Positions 1 to 5,066 of a DNA stretch of 5,962 nt are shown here, piece by piece (positions within the stretch are counted from its first letter, which is position 1; every line of letters starts with the position of its first letter). Under the pieces are notes generated by a model. That model did not search any database. It saw only the letters and a program-made list of their open reading frames with translations, and was not told the DNA's origin. Both the position numbers and the translations under genes were made by a program. Source of the stretch: Candidatus Doudnabacteria bacterium Gr01-1014_77 (GTDB lineage Bacteria > Patescibacteriota > Doudnabacteria > UBA920 > VMFF01). The stretch spans positions 1 through 5,962 of the forward strand of contig VMFF01000035.1 of assembly GCA_007375915.1 (NCBI GenBank), written 5' to 3'.

Positions 1-1547
1 CCCAAAGAAGTACTAACTGCTGCAGCTTGAACTAAAAACTCAGCGCTACCACTTGCTGTATTTGATGTGTTGTTTAATATGACCTGAGATTTTGAATCAG
101 CAGTTTGTAAGATATCCAAAACACTTGTTGGTGTTGCGTTGTCTATACCAATTCTTTTGTTTAGAGTATCAATCGTCAAAACAGGAAGATCAGTTGAGGT
201 TGTGAAGTTAAATGCAGTTGTTGAATCAACTGTAGGTTTAAACGTTGCGCTTGGGCTTGTACCCTTAAAAGTAAAGGTTGTTGCCCCTGTTGATGTAGTA
301 GTGGCATACCACTGGTTACCTGCATCATATCCGATTGTTAGCTGTGGTTGATTGTGTGTTAAGACCTTTAAAGCACCGTTAAAATTAGCGTTGTTTGTTA
401 TGGTTAAATCATCAATTGTTGCTGTTGAAGCAATGAATCGTGTTGTTGAAAGGTCTGTTGCACTAAAGATTGTAGTTGGAGGAGTTGATGTTGTGCTTGG
501 AATAGGGGCTGGTGCATATAGCCAAGGAGGGACAGGATTTCCTGCCCAAGCTAAACCATCTTTTCCATCAGCTCCTTTTTCTCCAGCAGGACCTGCAACT
601 CCAGGAACACCTTGTGCACCTCTTGGTCCAGCAGGACCTGGTTTACCGCTCTGCACATAAATAATTTTTGTTCCTGTTAATGTTCCTGTTCCAGTTGCTA
701 ATCCTGTTTCATTTTTTACTGGAGTTTTTTGTTCTTCAGGAATTGGTTCTTTGCCATAATATTTTACAACCGAAGGAGTTCCTGGATCATAGATTATTTT
801 TGTTGGTTCATTTTTTAAATCCGCAATTTTCTTTGTAGCTAACTGTGCGTTGTAAATTATTCCACCAGCTAAGACTAATGCAATGATTGCTAACGCTGCT
901 GTTAAATATTTTGCACCAACACTTGAACCATTTTTTGTTTTAGAAAGATGGGTGGTTACAGAGTTTATAATTTTTCCAAAAGCAGTTGTTGGTGTGTGAT
1001 ACAAAGCACCTTCGTCTGTGACTGGTTCTTTTTTTGCTGAGATTAAATCAGCAACTTCTTTTTTGAAAGTTGTTTGAAAACTTTCAAACTTTTGATCTAG
1101 CTCTTTGCTTAAGATTTTCTCTGGTTCAACTTTTACAACAGGAACAACAGGCGCCGCAGCAACACCTGAAAGCTTTTCTACTGCACTGCTAATTTTCTTA
1201 AGCAGTGATGTCTGTTCGACGATTTGAGAATCAATAACCTCGGTGCGAAGCTGTTCTAATTTCTGCTTTGTATTAACTTCGACTTTTGTAGATGTAGATT
1301 CTTCAGAATCAGAAAGACCAGCTTCTTGTCCGAGTCTTGAATTCTTGTACGCTTGAAGATCACTTTTCGCAATTACCCAGTTATTTCCAATCTTGCTTGC
1401 TTTGAGTCTTCCAGTTCTCGCAAGATATGTAACATAGTCTCTGTGATAGCCAGTTTGCTCAGATACCTCATTAACGGACAAAAGATCTTTTTCAAGATCT
1501 TCTTCTTTAAGAGTATTTGTTTTTTTTATTTTGTTTTTTTCTGACAC
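1..1547 (-). CDS. Membrane-anchored surface fibre protein with N-terminal helix-turn-helix and collagen-like repeat (C-terminus outside window)
   Basis: This minus-strand frame is open from a stop at 1632-1634 to the left edge. About 515 residues are visible and the end is missing. I see, in order: a basic N-terminus; a MerR/excisionase-type helix-turn-helix at about residues 21-70 (begins LLSVNEVSEQTGY, ends WVIAKSDLQAYK); a charged, coiled-coil-prone linker at about 80-200; one transmembrane helix at about 213-232 (AALAIIALVLAGGIIY); a Thr/Gly-rich stretch; ten Gly-X-Y triplets at about 301-331; then Ser/Thr-rich beta sequence including VLTIDTLNKRIGIDNATPT, which resembles tail-fibre/adhesin repeats. 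The likely topology is helix-turn-helix in the cytoplasm and fibre outside, suggesting a role in attachment. The start is uncertain. I chose GTG at 1547 (protein begins MSEKNK), but TTG at 1571 is possible and neither has a clear Shine-Dalgarno. Function is inferred from domains only. Confidence 0.85.
   Translation of the reverse strand, partial: MSEKNKIKKTNTLKEEDLEKDLLSVNEVSEQTGYHRDYVTYLARTGRLKASKIGNNWVIAKSDLQAYKNSRLGQEAGLSDSEESTSTKVEVNTKQKLEQLRTEVIDSQIVEQTSLLKKISSAVEKLSGVAAAPVVPVVKVEPEKILSKELDQKFESFQTTFKKEVADLISAKKEPVTDEGALYHTPTTAFGKIINSVTTHLSKTKNGSSVGAKYLTAALAIIALVLAGGIIYNAQLATKKIADLKNEPTKIIYDPGTPSVVKYYGKEPIPEEQKTPVKNETGLATGTGTLTGTKIIYVQSGKPGPAGPRGAQGVPGVAGPAGEKGADGKDGLAWAGNPVPPWLYAPAPIPSTTSTPPTTIFSATDLSTTRFIASTATIDDLTITNNANFNGALKVLTHNQPQLTIGYDAGNQWYATTTSTGATTFTFKGTSPSATFKPTVDSTTAFNFTTSTDLPVLTIDTLNKRIGIDNATPTSVLDILQTADSKSQVILNNTSNTASGSAEFLVQAAAVSTSL
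555..647 (-). repeat. Collagen-like Gly-X-Y triplet repeat
   Basis: Within the surface-protein gene, ten consecutive Gly-X-Y triplets are encoded (GKP GPA GPR GAQ GVP GVA GPA GEK GAD GKD). Such repeats form triple helices in bacterial and phage fibre proteins and imply trimerisation of the extracellular part. The repeat lies after the transmembrane helix, consistent with an exposed stalk. Confidence 0.9.
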
Positions 1548-1649
1548 TTTTGTTCTTGCTTTTTGTTTCAATTTTCTAGGATTTGTTGGCGATTTTCGGA
1601 AAACCTCTGGATCAAGAGATGAACAATTTATCTACAATTATTTTAACAA

Positions 1650-1684
1650 TTTGAGTGAAAAATTGGAAGATTAAATCACTCAAA
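1650..1684. repeat. 9-bp perfect inverted repeat upstream of the surface-protein gene
   Basis: TTTGAGTGA (1650-1658) and TCACTCAAA (1676-1684) are perfect reverse complements separated by 17 bases. No T-run follows on either strand, so it does not look like a terminator. It sits about 100 bases upstream of the leftward start and could be an operator or an mRNA leader hairpin. The function is not shown by the sequence. Confidence 0.55.
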
Positions 1685-1768
1685 AAGTTGTGAATAAGCC
1701 TAGAAACATGGTATATGAAACAAAATCATTTTTGAGGAACATTTTTTTCATACATAATTTCATAAAAT

Positions 1769-1796
1769 TATTACAATATCATATTTTGTTGTAATA
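1769..1796. repeat. 8-bp inverted repeat in the divergent intergenic region
   Basis: TATTACAA (1769-1776) and TTGTAATA (1789-1796) are perfect reverse complements with a 12-base AT-rich spacer. The spacing of about two helical turns between half-site centres would suit a dimeric regulator, but AT-rich DNA produces such repeats by chance, so this is only a candidate operator. Confidence 0.35.
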
Positions 1797-1944
1797 CTAT
1801 TCTTCCTTTTCAATCAATGAACATATGAAAAATGATGATTAAAAAAATTACTACGTTCGAAGAGCAAAATATAACTTTACGGAAATAATGCTTTGTTTTG
1901 TAAAGCGTCTTAGTGGATAACCTGTGGTGATAGATTACGTACTA

Positions 1945-1974
1945 TTGACGAACGACGGTCAAATGTAATATCAT
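1945..1974 (+). promoter_or_regulatory. Probable promoter of the PaaX-type gene with an embedded palindrome
   Basis: A -35-like TTGACG (1945-1950) is followed by TATCAT (1969-1974) at 18 bp, or by TAATAT (1966-1971) at 15 bp. The -35 element forms the left arm of an inverted repeat, TTGAC (1945-1949) with GTCAA (1958-1962). A repressor bound there would block RNA polymerase. Because the gene downstream encodes a PaaX-type repressor, autoregulation is a reasonable guess, but only the repeat itself is seen. Confidence 0.45.
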
Positions 1975-2063
1975 ACAGGTGTTAGTTAAGCCGAATTTGC
2001 TTTGAAACAAAAAATACGGCCAAATACAAACAAAATTAACCACAAAAGGAGTTCAAAAAACGC

Positions 2064-2549
2064 ATGTCACAGGTTTTAAGCCAGAAAACACTCAAGTTGC
2101 TTGAAAAGATTCGTGAGCAGGGCAAAATTAACGTTTACTCGTTTATCAAGCATTTCTACAAACACGAGTCATATCGCAAGATCTACACCCATATCTATCA
2201 ATTAGAAAAGCGCGGTTACCTGGAAAAATACAAGTTAAAAGATCTTGAATATTTGAGAGCTTCTGACAAAGGAATTGCTTCATTAGATACTTTCAAAAGA
2301 GAGCGAGATGGTAAATGGAAAATGATTATCTTTGATATCCCTGAAAACAAAAGAGCTGTGAGAGACTATCTAAGAACAAAGCTAAAACAACTAGGATTTA
2401 AGCGCTGGCAAAATAGCATTTGGATTACCCCCTATCGCCTGCCTGATGATGTTGTTTCTGAACTAAAGGAATTGAGTAAAAGATACTTTGTAAGACTAAT
2501 AACTGTAGAACACATAAACAACGAAAGTGGATTAAAGGAATTGTTCTAA
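2064..2549 (+). CDS. PaaX-type regulator: winged helix plus Cas2-like domain
   Basis: A 161-residue protein. Residues about 6-75 look like a winged-helix DNA-binding domain (SYRKIYTHIYQLEKRGYLE resembles the recognition helix and start of the wing). Residues about 85-155 look like the ferredoxin-fold, Cas2-like domain of PaaX repressors, with MIIFDIPENKR ending strand 1 at Asp91 and GFKRWQNSIWITPY at about 111-124. E. coli PaaX is roughly twice this length and controls phenylacetate catabolism. Nothing here points to that pathway, so the target is unknown. The domain resembles Cas2, but no CRISPR array or other cas gene is in the window. AAAGGAG at 2045-2051 is a good ribosome-binding site, 12 bases before ATG. 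The gene appears monocistronic, with its own promoter and terminator. Confidence 0.85.
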   Translation: MSQVLSQKTLKLLEKIREQGKINVYSFIKHFYKHESYRKIYTHIYQLEKRGYLEKYKLKDLEYLRASDKGIASLDTFKRERDGKWKMIIFDIPENKRAVRDYLRTKLKQLGFKRWQNSIWITPYRLPDDVVSELKELSKRYFVRLITVEHINNESGLKELF

Positions 2550-2563
2550 CAAATATATACGCA

Positions 2564-2599
2564 TTAAGCCCGAGTACAACCTCGGGTTTAATTTTTTTC
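2564..2599 (+). terminator. Intrinsic terminator after the PaaX-type gene
   Basis: TTAAGCCCGAG (2564-2574) pairs with CTCGGGTTTAA (2581-2591) through 11 bp including one G-U, with a 6-base loop, followed by seven T residues. It begins 15 bases after the stop codon and closes the transcription unit. Confidence 0.92.
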
Positions 2600-2637
2600 T
2601 AATGAATATTTAATCTTTTTTGCGTATTAATAGTAAC

Positions 2638-2710
2638 GTGGGGATAGCAGGTTAGCGGAATGTCGGCTTACCATCCGACGTCCATGGGTTCGAGTCCCAT
2701 TATCTCCACA
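2638..2710 (+). ncRNA. tRNA-like RNA without a D stem, with alanine-type acceptor
   Basis: The 7-bp acceptor GGGGATA (2640-2646) pairs with TATCTCC (2701-2707), followed by discriminator A2708. Pair 3-70 is G2642-U2705 which, with A73, is the classical identity of alanyl-tRNA synthetase substrates. The T arm is canonical: ATGGG (2684-2688), loop TTCGAGT, CCCAT (2696-2700). The anticodon-position stem GTCGG/CCGAC (2662-2666 with 2675-2679) has an 8-base loop CTTACCAT, and can extend to about 9 bp with a bulged A2659. The segment where a D arm belongs is short and forms no D stem. CCA is not encoded (ACA follows the acceptor), and U2639 and G2638 can pair with A2708 and C2709. The missing D stem, long second helix and G3-U70 recall the tRNA-like domain of tmRNA. 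It may be a degenerate tRNA, a tmRNA-like small RNA or a pseudogene. I cannot assign an amino acid from the loop. Confidence 0.6.
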
Positions 2711-2759
2711 AATTGACACGAAAGACAAAAAATAATATTCTGATGTTGGTAAGCCGACA
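2661..2759. repeat. 13-nt perfect inverted repeat: anticodon-like arm versus 3' tail
   Basis: TGTCGGCTTACCA (2661-2673), covering the 5' side and loop of the anticodon-like arm, is perfectly complementary to TGGTAAGCCGACA (2747-2759) downstream. The downstream copy can instead fold alone as GTTGG-TAAG-CCGAC (2745-2758), flanked by GACAC (2715-2719) with GTGTC (2766-2770). The transcript therefore has two mutually exclusive folds: a free tRNA-like arm, or a long helix that masks it. Confidence 0.8.
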
Positions 2760-2774
2760 GTCCGTGTGTCTTAA

Positions 2775-2806
2775 AAAGCCCCGCAAAGTTGCGGGGCTTT
2801 GTTTTG
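2775..2806 (+). terminator. Strong intrinsic terminator of the tRNA-like RNA unit
   Basis: AAAGCCCCGC (2775-2784) pairs with GCGGGGCTTT (2791-2800) around the loop AAAGTT, which can add two more A-T pairs, and is followed by a T-rich tract. It ends the small RNA unit and insulates the riboswitch promoter, which begins only a few bases later. Confidence 0.92.
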
Positions 2807-2807
2807 T

Positions 2808-2836
2808 TTGACAATCCCCTATTACAGGGTTAGTAT
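2808..2836 (+). promoter_or_regulatory. Sigma-70-type promoter of the riboswitch operon
   Basis: A perfect TTGACA -35 element (2808-2813) is followed after 17 bp by TAGTAT (2831-2836), a 4/6 match to the -10 consensus. Transcription would start near 2843, just before the cobalamin aptamer. The -35 overlaps the trailing edge of the preceding terminator's T-rich tract, so the two units are closely packed. Confidence 0.75.
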
Positions 2837-2854
2837 AGATACACGAGTTTCTTT

Positions 2855-3011
2855 TAAAACATATTTGGGAAGTCCGGTGAGATTCCGGGACTGTGCCGCA
2901 ACTGTAATTCGCTTAAAAGCGATAAGTCAGATACCAAACAAATCAATTTTCCCGAGCAGGAAAATAGTTTAGATTAACACCTACTATACTCCTGCATCGA
3001 AGGTGTTTTTT
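2855..3011 (+). promoter_or_regulatory. Cobalamin (vitamin B12) riboswitch with terminator expression platform
   Basis: The conserved cobalamin aptamer core is recognisable: GGGA (2867-2870), the CCGGTGAGATTCCGG segment (2874-2888), GACTGTGCCGCAACTGTAA (2889-2907) and AAGTCAGATACC (2924-2935). TTTGG (2864-2868) can close with CCAAA (2934-2938). Between the core halves is only a small hairpin (TCGC 2909-2912 with GCGA 2919-2922), so the large peripheral extension of typical adenosylcobalamin riboswitches is absent; the compact form suggests class II. TTTTCC-CGAGCA-GGAAAA (2947-2964) matches the downstream hairpin whose loop kisses L5 in this family; UGC in the L5 region is complementary to its GCA. 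A terminator follows. The ligand subtype is inferred from architecture only. Confidence 0.93.
2976..3011 (+). terminator. Riboswitch-controlled terminator with competing antiterminator
   Basis: AACACCT (2976-2982) pairs perfectly with AGGTGTT (3001-3007), followed by a T run to 3011. CGAGCAGGA (2953-2961), which includes the kissing-loop hairpin loop, is complementary to TCCTGC-A-TCG (2990-2999) with one bulged A. That pairing is topologically incompatible with the terminator. The expected logic is an OFF switch: B12 binding captures the loop, frees the terminator and stops transcription. Confidence 0.75.
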
Positions 3012-3024
3012 AATTTTAATATCT

Positions 3025-5061
3025 ATGAGCTCTGAAACAAAGGCAGTACAAGAACAACAACCAGGATGCCAAGATTGGTGCATAATTGCAAAACAAGGAT
3101 TATGCAACGAGGGCGAAGGTCATAATAATGTTCTCGAAACTTACAATCGCTTGATCGAACAAGGAATCGATCCTGAGGACGCACAGGATCTTACCGATGC
3201 TTTTCAACGTGGAGAGAAAACTGCTGAAGAAATATTTGGATCACAAGAAACTGACTCAGTAAAAAATGGTACTCACGAAGGTTTAGTTAAACCTAAAGAT
3301 AGAACCCCCGAAGAAGAGGCGCAAATTGCTCAAAACATAGCAGCCCAAAGAGAAGCGTTGTCTACTACACATTCATTCAGCAGAGAATATTCAACTCTCA
3401 GGCTTTTCAAAAATACTAATGGAGAAATAGATATAAAAGTCGAAGGTGGTTCTGGAAGACTTGAATCCTTTAAAGATGGCGAAGCAACCGCCCCTGGTTC
3501 CATCAGTAGAGATGAATACAAACAATATATAGAGCAAGTCTACACGCAAGGGTATGTTCAAATCCCCTGCCACAACGAAAATGGTGATATGATCTATGTC
3601 ACAGAACTCTGTTTAGACAAAGACGGTAATGTAACTCAAACAGAACACAAACATAAAGAATTTGAAACCCTGACTGCAGTCATAGATCCAGAGCAAGAAA
3701 TACCATCTGAAAAGGTTGACGATGAATCTCATGAAATAGCGACTGTGGATAATTCGTTTGTATATACGAAAATTGAACCTAAGCCAATCGTAGAAACCCT
3801 GCAAACTCCTGCTGCTGAAAAAATTTCAAAAGAAACAGGGATTACTTTAGAAATACGAGACACAGCTACCATAGAAACACGTACAACAAAACCAGAAATG
3901 CGAACACTTTCATTTTTCCAGCAAGGATTAAAGATTGTAAAAGCTGAAACAACTCAGCAAGTCACACCAAGCACAGAAGGAGCAAACACTGAAGTACCAG
4001 CTGATGTTTCTAAAAGCACCAGTGTAGCATCAAAAGAAAAAGCAAAGTCAGCAATAACAATAGCAGAGGCAATACCAGAAATCCAAGATCATTCAGTTGT
4101 AACTGAAGAAATTAGAGACGTTCAAACAATAATCACCAACATTAAAGAAGTATCCGCGGATCGTATAACAAAAGACGAAGCTGTAACGCATCTAGACAAA
4201 ACACCTAAAGCACCGAAACAAGAAAAACAACACCAAGATATTTCTGTGGATAAGCTAGAAGGCATACAAATTACTAGAATAGCCGTTGATAATTCAATCA
4301 CATCACCTGTGTATACAAGAGAGCGCACACAGCCAATAACTGAAGTGTCTCCAAATACGGCAACATCTCTACCACCAAAAATAGTCGAAAAAATAACTTC
4401 CTCCCCAGCCCCTGTCTTGAAAACTGAAAACAGCCCAGAAACTCCAGATGAACCTACACCAGATGCACCTGATATTGAAATAACAGAAAAAGGAGAAATT
4501 GTTGTTAAATTAAAACCATTAGAAACGATCAAAGCTATTCAAACCGATAATTCAAAGCCAGAAGCTGCGGTTGAACTAACACAAACAGAACCACAAGCTA
4601 TAAATACTGAAACAACCCCAGCAATAGTAAAACCCCCTATTATCAAGCAAGACGCGAACGTAAAAACAACGGTCATCTCTGAAAAACCCGCTAAGTTAGA
4701 TATTGCACAAACAGCTGAAAAACCATTTTCTTCAGCAAGTGTTGAACAAGCAACAACGCTAGAACGTAAAGTAACCACTGAAACAAGTGAAACAGAAACA
4801 ATCCAAACCTCAAAACGAGAAAAGAGTCCGGTCATAAAACCTGCTGAAAAACAGGACTCTAAACAAAACTTTACCAGACAAAGAGAACAACTAGCGCAAA
4901 AGGCTCAAGCTGCAATTACTGAAATTAGAAGAATCCAAGAACTTCGTCGTGCTCATGAAAAACTCTCAGGAAACAACTCTATAAGATATTCCCCTCCTCA
5001 AAACGACAGCACTGGTCTTCCAGCGGCATTAATACAAGAATTAGAAAAAATGGCAGCATAA
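3025..5061 (+). CDS. Large, mostly disordered acidic/Thr-Pro-rich protein under B12 riboswitch control
   Basis: A 678-residue protein of unrecognised family. The N-terminus has a Cys cluster (Cys15, Cys19, Cys27; CX3CX7C), then a helical segment to about residue 72. A possible small folded domain spans about 115-215, with alternating strands and Cys182 and Cys196. Residues about 220-610 are low-complexity, rich in Thr, Glu, Lys, Pro, Ile and Val, and look disordered. A basic coiled-coil-prone helix follows at about 618-651, and the chain ends in a short helix. All five cysteines fall in the first 200 residues. I see no signal peptide or transmembrane segment, so it is probably cytoplasmic. 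ATG 3025 has no Shine-Dalgarno at normal distance; the nearest, AGGTG at 3001-3005, is in the terminator stem. It is the first gene of the riboswitch operon, 5 bases before the Clp-type ATPase gene, which suggests that it is a partner, adaptor or scaffold. No function is assigned. Confidence 0.88.
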   Translation: MSSETKAVQEQQPGCQDWCIIAKQGLCNEGEGHNNVLETYNRLIEQGIDPEDAQDLTDAFQRGEKTAEEIFGSQETDSVKNGTHEGLVKPKDRTPEEEAQIAQNIAAQREALSTTHSFSREYSTLRLFKNTNGEIDIKVEGGSGRLESFKDGEATAPGSISRDEYKQYIEQVYTQGYVQIPCHNENGDMIYVTELCLDKDGNVTQTEHKHKEFETLTAVIDPEQEIPSEKVDDESHEIATVDNSFVYTKIEPKPIVETLQTPAAEKISKETGITLEIRDTATIETRTTKPEMRTLSFFQQGLKIVKAETTQQVTPSTEGANTEVPADVSKSTSVASKEKAKSAITIAEAIPEIQDHSVVTEEIRDVQTIITNIKEVSADRITKDEAVTHLDKTPKAPKQEKQHQDISVDKLEGIQITRIAVDNSITSPVYTRERTQPITEVSPNTATSLPPKIVEKITSSPAPVLKTENSPETPDEPTPDAPDIEITEKGEIVVKLKPLETIKAIQTDNSKPEAAVELTQTEPQAINTETTPAIVKPPIIKQDANVKTTVISEKPAKLDIAQTAEKPFSSASVEQATTLERKVTTETSETETIQTSKREKSPVIKPAEKQDSKQNFTRQREQLAQKAQAAITEIRRIQELRRAHEKLSGNNSIRYSPPQNDSTGLPAALIQELEKMAA

Positions 5062-5066
5062 TCTAA

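Larger units (their letters stand above)
1548..2063. other. Long AT-rich divergent intergenic region
   Basis: This stretch of about 515 bases separates the leftward surface-protein gene from the rightward PaaX-type gene. I see no convincing gene in it. It contains a 9-bp inverted repeat (1650-1658 with 1676-1684), an 8-bp inverted repeat (1769-1776 with 1789-1796), many ATGAAA/TTTCAT-like words between about 1715 and 1835, and three 9-mers one base from the DnaA-box consensus (1628-1636, 1689-1697, 1912-1920). A promoter for the PaaX-type gene lies near its right end. The leftward promoter could not be fixed; weak candidates lie around 1630-1655 on the minus strand. Confidence 0.7.

Noticed and set aside
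139..660. Two adjacent plus-strand open frames, one Gly/Pro/Ala-rich at its end
   Set aside because: They are antisense shadows of the minus-strand surface protein. The Pro/Gly richness is the reverse complement of the collagen-like repeat, and the minus frame has recognisable domains throughout.
1353..1544. Plus-strand open frame of 63 codons
   Set aside because: It lies opposite the helix-turn-helix coding segment and its N-terminal flank, starts with TTG, has no ribosome-binding site and is rich in Phe from poly-T tracts.
2064..2549. Cas2 of a CRISPR-Cas system
   Set aside because: The Cas2-like fold is fused to a winged helix as in PaaX repressors, and no CRISPR repeats or cas1 are in the window.
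2638..2710. Assignment as a tRNA for a specific codon (Val UAC, Gly ACC or a four-base UACC anticodon)
   Set aside because: The loop has eight bases, the D stem is absent and the acceptor identity points to alanine, so any anticodon reading would be arbitrary.
2661..2759. Attachment site of an integrated element at a tRNA gene
   Set aside because: Attachment sites leave direct repeats, whereas this repeat is inverted. No integrase gene is present.
2743..2811. 22-codon open frame beginning ATG TTG GTA
   Set aside because: It runs through the terminator hairpin, has no ribosome-binding site, and its start coincides with the structured 3' tail of the tRNA-like RNA.
3330..4835. Several minus-strand open frames of 60-136 codons
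   Set aside because: They are shadows of the disordered-protein gene, whose composition leaves antisense frames free of stops. They have no ribosome-binding sites or recognisable domains.
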